Source: Acanthosepion esculentum (Eukaryota; Mollusca; Cephalopoda; Sepiida; Sepiidae). From it: a stretch of DNA of 64,000 bases. Shown in pieces: positions 33,595-44,504 of this stretch. Where the stretch lies: NCBI GenBank assembly GCA_964036315.1, contig OZ038485.1, forward strand, positions 96,951,860-97,015,859, given 5' to 3'. Both the position numbers and the translations under genes were made by a program. The notes beneath the pieces were generated by a model. That model was not told the origin of the DNA. It was given only the letters and a program-made list of their open reading frames with translations, and did no database searches. Every line of letters starts with the position of its first letter. Position 1 is the first letter of the stretch.

Positions 33595-33665
33595 ATAACA
33601 ATATATAAAAGCAATCGGATGTCTACCCACACTGATACTTGTGATACGGTGAAACAGGATATTTA
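33595..33665 (+). repeat. SINE-H 3' half, decayed
   Basis: AATCGGATGTCTACCCACAC, TGATACTTGTGATACGGTGA and AACAGGATATTTATG align with the SINE-H hammerhead region; the core has decayed to CUGAUAC. Confidence 0.55.
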
Positions 33666-33862
33666 TGCTTTCGTTCCCCGATTGAGCACTATAGAGAAAA
33701 GGTAATTTTAAAAAACAGTGACTGCTCCTTCTATTAACGCATCGGTCTTCAGTTATGAATTGAGCGCTATTAGATACTGGCGTTTGTATACATCATGTAT
33801 ATATAATACGTTAAATTTGTATACATCATGTATATAATACGTTAAATGTCTTTTTCTTTGCC

Positions 33863-33995
33863 GTGCGCCGATAGCTTAGCGGTAGAATCTCCGACTGATG
33901 CGAAATCGGTCAAGTTTCGATCCCGGCTTGGAACCATCGGATGTCTAGCCGCACTGATTAAGCTGTGTAATAGGATTGTATGTGGTTAACTATAT
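33863..33995 (+). mobile_element. SINE-H copy with decayed hammerhead
   Basis: GTGCGCCGATAGCTTAGCGG is A-box-like. TCCGACTGATGCGAAATCGG, AAGTTTCGATCCCGGCTTGG (B box), then ATCGGATGTCTAGCCGCACT, GATTAAGCTGTGTAATAGGA follow. It is collinear with the minus-strand copy at 21941-22074. The ribozyme core has CUGAUUA and lost GAAA, so it should not cleave. The element ends at a short AT-rich tract. Confidence 0.75.
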
Positions 33996-34024
33996 GTATA
34001 TATATTTTCATTCGAACGTGTTTG

Positions 34025-34205
34025 GTGAAATATTTTAGACGTATTATGTCTATTTATTTTAGTTTTAAACCTTTCAAGTCCACGAATTAATTTCTTGGTT
34101 TATGCAGAAAATAGATTAAGAAAAATTCCAAAATTTTCTTTCACATAATTTCCTTTCCGCAAGTACTTTCAATCGCATCTGAGCCCATCTTCAGGGGCTG
34201 CACAT
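34025..34205 (-). repeat. RepW copy
   Basis: On the minus strand: CCCTGAAGATGGGCTCAGAT, TGAAAGTACTTGCGG, AATAAATAGACATAATACGT and CACCAAACACGTTCG, then an AT-rich tract. It is collinear with 25858-26040. CUGAAGA ... GAAAGUACUU has the order of a hammerhead with a palindromic stem III (AGUACU), but stem II no longer pairs well. Confidence 0.6.
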
Positions 34206-34819
34206 CTATGCATACCTTATGTGTTAACACCGTAAATTCAAAATATTTTTTCGCCGCTACGAAAGGGAGGTGATATTTTAAGAATATTTTTTAATTGTAG
34301 TATTTTATTTTAGTAGATTTATGTAGCACTTTGCTGCTCTAAATATATTTTGTTGCTATACTTGCAGTTGACTTTATTTTTGGCCGCAATTCTCTTATAT
34401 AAAGGCATTCCAGAATTTTAAGTTTTTGCTCATCGTGATGAAGCCCAGATGTATTTTCGACTAATATCTGTATAAGCTGTGAATGTGGGCATGAGTGTTA
34501 TTTTAAATGTTCTGAGATTGAACTATCATCGTTCAAGTGAAACGTAAGCCTTCTCGTCATCGTCGTTGTTCTAAAACCAACATACGTATTAACATTTTTT
34601 ATCAAAGATGCAATCGTCCAAAGGATATTTAAATTGAGATACAATGTCGGTCTTTCGTAAGACACTAGTTGAATAAGTTGTATACCGGGATGTCTTTGGC
34701 TACATCCTGACATTTCTTACATAGCTGAAAGTTTGAATAACATACAGGGCATTGACATGGTCCACGATATTAACTGAGACGGCCCAAGGGATTTGAACAA
34801 TGGAGAACAAGCATAAATT

Positions 34820-34912
34820 TTGTTTATATTCGATCCTCATATACAACATCTTATTCAAAAATTGGAAAACTGCAATAAAACGTTAAACAGACAGACCTTG
34901 TCCGTTGAATGT

Positions 34913-34966
<54 letters not shown>
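34820..34966 (+). repeat. RepV copy with (AT)n tail
   Basis: AATAAAACGTTAAACAGACA, GACCTTGTCCGTTGAATGTA, then about 50 bp of (AT)n. A minus-strand copy lies at 52406-52515 (AATATTAAACAGACAGTCCT, TGTCGGTTCTTTTTAATC) next to the (AT)n array at 52353-52404. Confidence 0.65.
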
Positions 34967-34968
<2 letters not shown>

Positions 34969-35171
34969 CTGCAGAAAAACAAAAATGACCTCAACATGCT
35001 TAGGTAATTTTTGTTTTTTTTTCTGTAAAAATTACATATGCTTTGTTATAATTAATACATCGAACTCTCTGTGGATCAGTTTTAATAATTAATGTTACTA
35101 GGATCCACACGGATTGTATACCAACGGATCGTTTACCTGTACTATATATATATATATATATATATATAAAG

Positions 35172-35645
35172 ACATTTTTATGTTTAACATTCTTTTCATA
35201 GATACAAGTATTTAAGTAAATGCTCTGTTTATAATAAACAGTATTAAATGACATTTACCGGCCTGAATGTCCGAAACATTTTCATAGAAAATATTCGTCC
35301 TCCGACAGGATTCGAACCTGTATCCTATACGGAACCGTCATATAACCTGACGTGCCTTTTTACCGATTCGGCCACATTCGGTCGGCAAGGTCGAATTTAC
35401 TGCTTATAAACTTCAATCTTCCATGAACCTCACACGTACATTCATAACTGCTCATGGCGTATCAAATGTAAACAAATGACGTCACACATTATGAAATGGA
35501 CAAAGTCCGACAATTATCTAAAGACATTTTCTATGAAAATTTCTCGGACATTCAGGCCGGTAACTGTTTTATTTAATACTGTTTATTATAAACAGAGCAT
35601 TTACTTAAATACTTGTATCTATAAAATGAATGTTAATCATAAAAA
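35172..35645. mobile_element. Inverted-repeat element around a tRNA-like sequence
   Basis: Left arm 35172-35291 and right arm 35525-35645 are inverted copies of about 120 bp with roughly 90% identity; both hold CGGACATTCAGGCCGGTAA and CTGTTTATTATAAACAG. Between them, on the minus strand (35395-35297), a tRNA-like stretch has GTGGCCGAATCGGTAAAAAG (A box of Leu/Ser type) and ACAGGTTCGAATCCTGTCGG (B box with a pairing TpsiC arm). A second pair, 35492-35518 and 35656-35682, inverts ATGGACAAAGTCCGACAATT across the right arm. Two SINEs inserted head to head would explain it as well as a foldback element. Confidence 0.75.
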
Positions 35646-35682
35646 GGACTTTGAATAATTGTCGGACTTTGTCCATTTCATC

Positions 35683-35687
<5 letters not shown>

Positions 35688-35749
<62 letters not shown>

Positions 35750-35765
35750 ATGTGTGAGTGTGTGT

Positions 35766-35798
<33 letters not shown>
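35688..35798. repeat. (AT)n/(GT)n compound microsatellite
   Basis: About 53 bp of AT steps followed by about 55 bp of GT-rich steps. Confidence 0.97.
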
Positions 35799-36154
35799 GT
35801 GATGCAAAAAATGATTACATTTACATAACGTAAATATATACCGGTGTATATATATTATATAAATATTACTGCGAAGACTTAGAAGAGAAAGTCGTTGTAC
35901 TTTTCTCCCTCCCGGCAATTAAATTAATCAGTTCTGTACACTTGCCAACATTATTTTTGCATATTTGACATTCGAAGAAACTTCAACCTGATTTATCTAT
36001 TTTCGACAAATACATCATTGAACAACGTGAGTAAAAAAAATCGATCGCCGTTACGTCAGAGAGGACAGCGTAGGATTTTTGAATCCATGGAAACGGTAAA
36101 TCAGAAGATTTTATTGTATTTCTGTATTTCTTTTTTTGATCTCCCCCTCTCTCT

Positions 36155-36199
<45 letters not shown>

Positions 36200-36202
<3 letters not shown>

Positions 36203-36430
36203 CATTTTTCGTTGGGCGATTCCATTCGGTATACGTATGGGTCGTCGATAACGGATCATTTTATAAAGAATCCTACTTGTGCTTTGGATTTCAGTGTGAC
36301 TGTTTTGGCCAGGGCACACTCAGTATTCCATCTTAAGGTGTTGGAGACGCTGTACATCAGGTCCAGGCGACCGGCTCTTTGTAAACAAAGAGACTGTTTG
36401 CTTGGGCTTGCTGTGCTGTGTCTCTAGCAT
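36200..36430 (+). pseudogene. Penelope-like (GIY-YIG) endonuclease C-terminal fragment
   Basis: The plus frame 36212-36427 reads DHFIKNPTCALDFSVTVLAR, then LKVLETLYIRSRRPALCKQR and DCLLGL. L-A--LYI---RP-LCKQ is the end of the GIY-YIG-type endonuclease in Penelope-like elements, where these residues follow the catalytic Glu helix. The upstream RT is not present; an (AT)n array at 36159-36200 cuts it off. A hammerhead motif lies about 135 bp after the stop, as known for Penelope-like elements. Another GIY-YIG retroelement cannot be excluded. Confidence 0.6.
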
Positions 36431-36448
36431 CATTGTTGGTATTACTTT

Positions 36449-36489
<41 letters not shown>

Positions 36490-36561
36490 CTTCCCTGACC
36501 ATTTATTCATGTCATCCATTACAGACCATCTTGTTCTTCATAATTTCTATTCCCCTGTTAA

Positions 36562-36596
36562 CAGTTCTGATGAGAGGGGACGAAACCGGTCGACTG
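36562..36596 (+). ncRNA. Hammerhead ribozyme motif of Penelope-like type
   Basis: CAGUU (36562-36566) pairs with GACUG (36592-36596) as stem I. CUGAUGA is at 36567-36573 and GAA at 36582-36584. The palindrome ACCGGU (36585-36590) can form stem III between two molecules, as in minimal dimeric hammerheads. C at 36591 precedes the predicted cut. Stem II (GAGGGGAC) has only one clear pair and is the weak point. Confidence 0.6.
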
Positions 36597-36639
36597 GTGT
36601 TTTTATTTTAAATCTATCATGGCCTATAATAAAAAAAAT

Positions 36640-36645
<6 letters not shown>

Positions 36646-36710
<65 letters not shown>
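36646..36710. repeat. (AT)n microsatellite
   Basis: About 65 bp of pure AT steps. Similar tracts lie at 36159-36200 and 36453-36486. Confidence 0.98.
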
Positions 36711-36713
<3 letters not shown>

Positions 36714-37020
36714 GATAGTTGAAAATTTACAGCTGGTAATTTTATAAAATTGGTCCCAAATGTAGTTGTTTGTACTTTAAACAAGGGAAAATTGTTATAC
36801 ATAGTTAAAAAAAAGTGAGACATGATTTTTTATAAGAAATTTTATTCTGACAAAAAGAAAATATTATTTTATGATTAAATTTTGCTCTCGCAAAAAATCC
36901 CCCTTTTAGCCTTGTTTAGGCATTCATTGCAAAAGTTTCTCAACGTATAAGTTTGATAATTGATTCCATTCTTTTTTCAATGACTTTCAGAGTTCCTTTT
37001 CATTTTTTTACTCTTCTGTA

Positions 37021-37140
<120 letters not shown>

Positions 37141-37180
37141 ATTCTCAGAATTAACCTGTAGAAAAATGAATATGTATGAA

Positions 37181-37448
37181 GCTAAAAGACAATAGGAAAA
37201 CTGTATTATTAGCCGGCGCGTTTCGTCGAATGGGGACTTTTTCAAGGCAATAACGAAATGAATTTATTAAAAACAAATTAACTATTGACGACAAAACAAA
37301 TTGCCATTCTTCTAGTTGCTAAGGATATTTTGTTTTGTTGTTAATAATTACTTTGTTTTTAATAAGTTCATTTCGTTTTTTCCTTGAAAAAGTTCACACT
37401 GGACGAAACGCGTCGGCTAATAATACAGTTTTCCTATTGTGTTTTACC
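37181..37448. repeat. Inverted pair of a Penelope-like 3' end
   Basis: 37181-37280 (minus) and 37342-37448 (plus) are inverted copies of about 100 bp at roughly 85% identity. They share AATAAGTTCATTTCGTT, CCTTGAAAAAGT, GACGAAACGCGTCGGCTAAT and AATACAGTTTTCCTATTG. GGACGAAACGCGUCGG is the right half of the hammerhead-type motif of Penelope-like families; the left half (CUUGAAAAAG) no longer fits CUGANGA. Both outer ends run into (AT)n or (CA)n(AT)n arrays. Confidence 0.65.
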
Positions 37449-37451
37449 TTT

Positions 37452-37559
<108 letters not shown>

Positions 37560-37679
37560 AAAATCTTAGTGAGCCAGTTACTACTTACCTTGGTTTCACG
37601 TAAACTCATTGAGTTTCTTTTTTCCAGGTTTTCAGATAAGTCATTTATTCATCTTGGCACGATTTGCTGTACAAACACT

Positions 37680-38296
37680 TTAGTCTATTCCATAGTTTCT
37701 ACTGTCTCCAACAAACTTGTTGATGCCATTTTGCTGAAACTTCGTGTTTTTGTTGAATAGTGTACGACTGACTGTATAGCCAAATTTTTTGTCATTTAAA
37801 TTGTTCTGTAGAGACCGGTACAAATGGAAATCCGAATGAAGCAAGTCAGGAGAATACGGTGGGAGTTGGAAGGTTTCCCATTTCAAACCTTTAAGCTTCT
37901 GCAAGGTCTATTTTGTAACATACCGTCTTGCGTTGTCGTGGTGGAAAATGGTATCGTTTTTTTTTTTTTTAGCACAAGTCTCCTCAAATGGCGAAAGGCA
38001 ATTGAGATATCGATTTTCAAACCTCTTAGCAAACTTTCCTATCGAAATCTTCGGTCTATTCTCCATGATAGTTAGTAGAGTTTCTTTACCGACGTCGGAA
38101 ATTCGCCCGGAACGTGGTTGATCGTCGATGTTAAAATCACTCTGACGGAATCTAAGAAACCACTTTTTCACCGCCCGAAGAGCTGGAATACGATCCGAAT
38201 AAAACTTCGAAATGTTTTTGTCACAATTTCGAGGCTTACTCCTTTCCAAAATCCATGGAACACAATTTGGCGAAAATGCAAATTTTCAACTTTCAT
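37680..38296 (-). pseudogene. mariner transposase relic with internal deletion
   Basis: The likely start ATG is at 38296 on the minus strand, followed by KVENLHFRQIVFHGFWKG, an N-terminus like that of mariner proteins. Then come AVKKWFLRFRQSDFNIDDQP with RSGRISDV (HTH region and linker), and FHHDNARRYVTK holding the second catalytic Asp. After a frame change follows PPYSPDLLHSDFHLYRSLQN with the third Asp (DD34D pattern) and a C-terminus ending near 37680. The middle, including the first catalytic Asp, is deleted (about 100 residues). At about 200 codons versus 340-350 for intact mariner, it is dead. Terminal inverted repeats were not resolved. Confidence 0.85.
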
Positions 38297-38375
38297 CTTT
38301 AAAGTATTAATTTGTGAACAAAACATCAACATTCAACAAAGTCTGACTCGCAACTGAACGATGAAAGGTTACCAT

Positions 38376-39100
38376 CTAGAATACATCAGGCATTCTCCTC
38401 ACTTTGTTTACGACCATGTCTATGAGTTCTTGCAGTTGATTTTCTGTTTCTGCCATCAACACAGGGTCCAGTGCCACGGTCCACACTTCACCATTCTTAT
38501 CTAACGCTTGATAAATTGAAAAATTCTTCCAGCAATAACCGTTAATACAAGCGAAGCGAAAGTTATATTTCTTATCTGAAAGACGATCCTGTGAGGTGAG
38601 ATGCTTAACCAATTTAGAGTTGATTAGAGTCTCTAGTGATTTACAAAGGTAGAAGGCTGATAGGCTGCAACTACAAAAGAGGATTTCCATCAAGCAGGAG
38701 AGTAAGGAGAGTAAGAAGCAGCAAGGTATTTATTGTACAGTTTATAGACGACAGGAGCCAATTCAGGAGCGCGTTTCTTAAGGATTATTGCAGGGTTACC
38801 ATCAAGACCCAGGTATCTTGTTTAGAGATGGATGGAGTCAGACATTCCGCTTTATCAACAAAAGATGTTAGCACCGCAAATTGAGTGAATAGAAAAGGAA
38901 TAGCAGACTTATTCTTATTTAAGACACTGTTACAGACCCGCCAGTAATCACTAGAGCCAAACTCGTTAGTAGGCTATATAATGCTTCATTCTATCATCAA
39001 ACAAAGACTTGGCCTCTTTGAGGACACATCTACAATTATCACGAGCAGAAATATGTGTCTGTTGTAATCGGAATTATGACTTTGGAACAACCGGAAGAAG
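38376..39100 (-). pseudogene. Chimeric LINE RT fragment (LINE-A-type N part fused to LINE-B piece)
   Basis: On the minus strand, about 38930-38990 reads DYWRVCNSVLNKNKSAIPFL and then a LTSFVDKAE block, followed near 38530-38650 by LETLINSKLVKHLTSQDRLS and IYQALDKNGEVWTVALD. This is the N-terminal RT region of a jockey/CR1-like LINE. It then switches in frame to PVLMAETENQLQELIDMV, which belongs to the post-YADD helix of LINE-B. The join at about 38462 looks like a recombinant or template-switch product, or a deletion fusing two nested copies. Confidence 0.65.
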
Positions 39101-39381
39101 AGAATCCTGTAAGCTATAAAAGCTGAACAGGCCGGTGTGAACCAAGAAGACGACTTCAGTTTCAAATGCTATTTCTGAGCAGGAAAAAAGCATTGATGCC
39201 GGACCTTAACTCTAGCCTCGGTGACTCAATTCTCAATAGGAAGGTAAAAGAATCACACTTCAATAGGCATCTCGAAGAAAGTAACGAAATGAATCTCAAT
39301 CGGTACGCGGGTGAAAGTAAGAAGTCTTGTGGATTCTTTCGAATAGACAACGCAAAACGTAGGAGTTTTTATGAGGTGTTG

Positions 39382-39652
39382 ACAACTCTATTGACAGCCT
39401 GAGTTTTGGGAAATTTAACTAATTTTTCTCTACGGGAAAATATCCGTGAAGTTACGAATATAACGTGGGTGACTTTTTTCTATAAATGTTTTGACTATCC
39501 AGTAATCTTTAAAAGGTACGAAAATATTCTGTTGCAGCTTTGGTAATTTTTACTTTTTACTTTTACATTTAATATAGTTACCGCTCTGGTTTCCTATAAT
39601 GTCGACTATGGATGTTCGTATTTCCAAAAATCGATAGGTTTACACACGCACG

Positions 39653-39685
<33 letters not shown>

Positions 39686-39954
39686 CTCTATTGACAGCCT
39701 GAGTTTTGGGAAATTTAACGAATTTTTTCTACGCGAAAATATACGTGAAGTTAATTAACGAATATAACGTGGGTGACTTTTTTTCTTTAAATGTTTTAAG
39801 TATCCAGTAATCTTTAAAAGGTACGAAAATATTCTAAGTAATCTAAAGTTTTATTGCAGTTTTGGTATTTTAAATTTTACATTTAATATAGTTACCGCTC
39901 TGGTTTCCTATAATGTCGACTATGGATGTTCGGATTTCCAAAAATCGACAGGCT

Positions 39955-40003
<49 letters not shown>
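39382..40003 (+). repeat. Tandem duplication of 300 bp, each ending in (CA)n
   Basis: CAACTCTATTGACAGCCTGA starts at 39383 and again at 39683, a 300-bp period. Both copies contain GAATATAACGTGGGTGACTT, TATCCAGTAATCTTTAAAAG and CCTATAATGTCGACTATGGA, and end in a (CA)n tract (39655-39682 and 39962-40002). Confidence 0.92.
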
Positions 40004-40005
<2 letters not shown>

Positions 40006-40009
40006 TATT

Positions 40010-41320
40010 TTTAAAATACTGGAGGACAATGAATTGTGATAAGATTTTCCATATATGAGGAGTAAATATAGATTTTACTTCATAAAAATATTACCTAATC
40101 GCTACAAATTAATACAGAATTTCAAAAGATTTAAAACTTTACAAATTACTCTAATTAAAATGTTTAAAAAATGCAAATAATTCCTGTAAAAAATTATTAT
40201 TCATGGAATAAAATGATTTTAATACAATTGTGTCCATAATAGATATTATTCATAAAAGCAATTACAAGTTTTATTTTAATTAAATAATGTCTTAGTTTTA
40301 TTGCATTTTTTATTTTACGATTCAGAGCAGATTGTCGGTAACTGGATGTCCTATTTTAGAAAAAAATTGATGACTTAAATTCTCCAAAGACTTCAGCTTA
40401 TAACTAATAGAAACGTTAAGCCGTACAAAAAAGAATTTCTCGAAATTTCATAAAATCTAATAATTGGGGGTGGGGGGTGGTTGTATCAGGTGTAGAAAAG
40501 AAAGGTTTACGAAGGTTTTTTTTTAGAAAAATCTTTTCTAAAATATATTCATCTATTTCTGAAAGTTTCATTAAAATCCAACAATTATGTGATTTTTGCA
40601 AGAATTTCCAAATCAGTGTGTATTTCAACGAGAAAAAACTCTAAAATTTCATATATTAATTTGTAGTCGCTCGTTGTTGCAAGAAAAAAAATTCTTAACG
40701 AAAATGTTGGAAGTTTTAATAGGATTTAAAAAAATGTAATTTAATAATAAAAATAGTTCGATCTTTCTTCCTAATAATAAGTTAAAGCTTTCACGATAAA
40801 ACTTTGTTTATATTGGGGCATTTCTTTCAACATGCATACTTATATTTTAGTGAACCTTTGGAGGTACCTACCCTACGGCCTCTAGTCTGTGCTGGTTAGT
40901 GTTATTAACATGTAAATATTTCGTTTTAGTGAATTAAGATGGGCTACAGTAATCAGATTCCTGGCCTTAAACAGTTAGGCACGTTCTCTAAGGGCTGACG
41001 AACTGTGTGTCTCCGTTTGTAAGCGGGAATAGTGGGGAATATTTATGCCCGGATGTTGAGGGAATTCATATTTAACTTTGAAAGATGAGGCAGCCAAGGC
41101 GTCTTGGGACTTTGACCTGGGTATCTATGGACACCCTCAATCCTAGATCGCTTGAGCAGACTGGATTAAACCGAATTAATTTCAGAGACACTTCTAAGAG
41201 TTCTTTAACATTACGCAAAAAATCAGTGATTGGAAGGTTGTATCAACTTATTGTATTTCAAATAGGAATATTTAGGTTTAGCTATAGGTTCGCAATTGTT
41301 CCAGGTCTCTTTAAGAAGAT
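40010..41320. other. AT-rich spacer without recognised feature
   Basis: Very AT-rich. I see no supported gene or repeat family. The 81-codon open frame at 41085-41330 was not recognised. Confidence 0.45.
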
Positions 41321-41324
41321 TAGT

Positions 41325-41705
41325 AGTTAATCCCTTGTTTACTGTTTAGGACTGGGCTTCATGTTACTTGCAATGTCTACAGCTATATACTGCTAAAGAT
41401 TCCGCCTAAAACTCTGAACTTTTATTTACTCATAGTTAGATTTTTTCCTCAATAGTAAATATGTTTTTCTATCGTATAGTTCACACTCCTCTCCGATATT
41501 TGGGACAGGAGTAGAGGTTTATCCCTTATTTGCTGTTTAGCATTGGACTTCTTGTTCTTTATAAAGTCTACTTCAATTATATACTTCTAACGTCTCCATC
41601 TAAAACTGTGAACTTTTATTTACATTTTTCCTCAATAGCAGTAGATAGGTTTGCCCATTGTCCCGTTCACACGTCTACCCGATCTTTTGAACAGAAGTAG
41701 AACTT
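41325..41705 (+). repeat. Tandem duplication of about 190 bp
   Basis: Two copies (from about 41327 and 41521) share ATCCCTTGTTTACTGTTTAG or a variant, ATATACT, AAAACTCTGAACTTTTATTT, CCTCAATAG-A and ACAGGAGTAGA or a variant. Confidence 0.8.
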
Positions 41706-41709
41706 CCCC

Positions 41710-42385
41710 TCTTTTTTTTTTTCATGTTTAGAATTTGTTTTCCGGTTGCCATTAATGTCTTTTCCTTCCCTTTCACTTCCGATGTCCCCTTGCGTCTTGT
41801 TAGTATTTCCACCCTTTCTTGCGGTGATGCAACTTACACTGTAATCCTCTACGTGGAGTGGTTCTTGGGCCTTGTGCAGAGTGAAAGTCATTGCGAAAAA
41901 AAATAAGAGTTTGACTTTTGACAAACGTCTTTATATTGGTTTCATCTTTTGTTAATCTCAAAACTCCTGACTATTTAAAGATTTTTTTTCTCTCTCTAAA
42001 TTGAAGTTAAACCAGCGTAAGAAAAGATAATCACTATTTCAGAATTGCTAAGCTCTGTCTATTTTTGTTAGTGGCTAAAGGAAACTCAAATGTATTTCTG
42101 GAATTTTGATCTTATTTACCTCTTATGAGTCTAATACACTCATTCGTTTAATTTACGGTTTATTTTAGAGTTGAACGAGTTTTTTTTATTTATTTCTTCA
42201 TATGTAATAACTATTTGTCATCTTCTGTATTTACTTACTTAAACATCTCGTTCGCAAATAAGATTCTAAATTTAGATAACCCGAAATCGATAAAAACACA
42301 AAAGAAATGACAAAGAAAAAAGTATAACGATATAAAGACAAATTACACCAAGCAAACATACAGGATTGATTTCTTTGTCTGAATT
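41710..42385. other. Spacer without recognised feature
   Basis: AT-rich; no family member recognised. The small open frames here look like chance. Confidence 0.4.
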
Positions 42386-42389
42386 TTCT

Positions 42390-42716
42390 TTTTTTTCTGT
42401 ACCGTGTCCTTTCAGGACTTAGAAAATTATGGCTCTCCACTTCCTCGTATCCCTTATAGCTCTCCATAAGTTTCGTGCCTCTGACAACTCCCCCAGACCA
42501 CGTTCTGCCATCAACTTGCTTAACCCGCCAGTTATGTCATGCGTTACTTTCCCTTGTCTCCTTTTCCCTCTATTCGACCTGTGAGTGTCAGCTTCTCCAT
42601 GCCTTCCTTTCTCATTACGTGTCCCAGAAATTTCATCTGCCTCTTCTTTATGTTAAGAATTGAAGTTATACCAGTTGTGGTTGTAGGTAGACAGAACTTA
42701 GATAAAATAATTTTAT

Positions 42717-42774
<58 letters not shown>

Positions 42775-43135
42775 CTTGCTCCTTGTTTGCATCCTCTCCA
42801 ATACCTCATCGTTGCTCACACGCTCGCTCCATGATATCCTTAGCATCCTTCTCTAGAACCACATCTCCGCTGCCTAGAGTCTGTTCTTCATCTTTCTGGG
42901 GACCGTCCAGCATTCGCTGCCGTATAGGAGGACAGATCTCACGCAGAAGCTCAGTACTCTTTTCTTTGTCACCAAAGAAATCCTTCTGTCTCGCACTACT
43001 CTGCCCGGCTTTTGGAATGCATCCTTGGCCATCCCAATCCGTCTTCGGATCTCATCGTCGCACCGACCGTCCTCCGTCAAAACACTTCCCAAATATTTAT
43101 ACTTCCGCACATATTGTTTTACTCTCATCATAGAT
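42390..43135 (-). pseudogene. LINE-B C-terminal region
   Basis: The minus frame 42874-43131 is open for 85 codons: VKQYVRKYKYLGSVLTEDGR, CDDEIRRRIGMAKDAFQKPG, then RVLSFCVRSVLLYGSECWTV. This is the highly conserved region after the RT domain in LINE-B. Downstream (42390-42780), past an ATT microsatellite at 42719-42773 that splits the copy, antisense blocks of the FLGHIMR and LWRA ends remain. It is the best-preserved LINE-B piece in the window, but RT and endonuclease are missing. Confidence 0.85.
42719..42773. repeat. (ATA)n microsatellite
   Basis: About 18 AAT units within the LINE-B copy. Confidence 0.98.
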
Positions 43136-43369
43136 ACGTTCTTAATGTACGATATTAGATTGTTTAGAAAACAATGTCACATTTCTAGAAGCAAAGCATC
43201 AGTTTAAATATAGCGGAACTTCAACTTGATTGTCAAGAATACAGTCCTTATTTTTCGCAAATTTGCGTAAGGCCAAATTTTGTGTGTACTCACTATACAT
43301 CAGTATGTGAAAACGACCCCTCCCTAAAAGAACATGTAATGAACTTGCTTTTTCTTCCATGTGTTTTGT

Positions 43370-43765
43370 CCCCTTGGGATATTACGACAATTTTCTGTCC
43401 TTTGTAGCGCTTAGTAAATTTTATCTTTTTGCTATCTTTCCTAAAACCCTATCCATCCACAAGCTCGTTAGGAAGGTTATGCGCTGTTTTTCTCTGTCCG
43501 TCTTGCCTTCAATCTGTCATGTGAGTGTCAGATTTTCCAAGCCTTCTTTCCTCATTATGTGTCATAGAAATTTCAGCTGTCTATCCCTGATGCTATGCAT
43601 AAGTGTCTTTTTTGTTTGCATTTCTCTAAATCTTCGTCGTTGCTCACATGTTCGGTCCATGGAATTCTCAGGATCCTTTTGTAAAACAATATTTCTGTTA
43701 CGTCGCGTCTTTTGTTCATCTGTAATGAGATTGTCTAGCATTCACTGCCATATCAGTTGTTTATA
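43370..43765 (-). pseudogene. LINE-B C-terminal fragment
   Basis: Antisense landmarks match 42390-42780: TTTCTGTCCTTTGTAGCGCT, GTGAGTGTCAGATTTTCCAA, CCTTCTTTCCTCATTATGTG, then GTTGCTCACATGTTCGGTCC. The matching minus protein has the FLGHIMRKEGLENLTL-type order with stops. Confidence 0.7.
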
Positions 43766-43799
43766 TATATTACTGACAGACAGCATTTACAATATGAGC

Positions 43800-44500
43800 G
43801 TCAATAATTCATTGGCATGACAATTCTTAAAAGCTTATTTTGATAGACATTTCTTTTGTGTTATTTATTTTTAATTAAAATTCAGAAATCTGCCATATAT
43901 TAACATTGTTATTGTCAATAAAAAAATTCTAATTAATCCCTTTTGTATAGAAAGAATTTATACATGTCTTGTCAAAAGCCAGCCTTAATTTAGAAAACCT
44001 TCATAATAAGCATTGTTGACACATGAAATTTCATATAAGAACAAATCTGTTAAATTAGATGAAAATAATTTATGGCACTATCTAAATAAGTTAAAATAAT
44101 TATTTTAATTAGTTTCATTGGATTTTCTTAAAACTGTACTGAACAAATTAAAGTGAATACTAAGCTGGTTGTATGAATTACTATTACTATTATTATTTTT
44201 ATTATTATTAATATAAAATTATTCAAATTTTTCTAGAGAGAAATCCATACTTAAATAATCTAAGATCTGTCTACCTGCAACCACGACCGGTGTAACTTCA
44301 ATTCTTTCACTCTCACACAAAACATCCCTCCAATCTATATACAGACAACTACGTGATAATAGATGAAAATACTCACTAGCACATAACAATGAAAAATACC
44401 AGAATTTTCTTTTCTCCTCTATATTTCATTTTCAGATGAAGCTTAAAGAAAAACGAAACCTGTTAAATTTGCAAACGTTTTTTATTTGTCCCTTATTCTA
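43800..44500. other. AT-rich spacer without recognised feature
   Basis: No open frame, box pair or repeat family recognised. Confidence 0.45.
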
Positions 44501-44504
44501 TCAT

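Noticed and set aside
33863..33935. tRNA gene
   Set aside because: A- and B-box-like words are present, but the acceptor stem does not close and the sequence continues into the SINE-H body.
35297..35395. Functional tRNA-Leu or tRNA-Ser gene on the minus strand
   Set aside because: The T arm pairs well, but the acceptor ends do not pair convincingly, and the sequence is embedded in inverted repeats typical of a mobile element.
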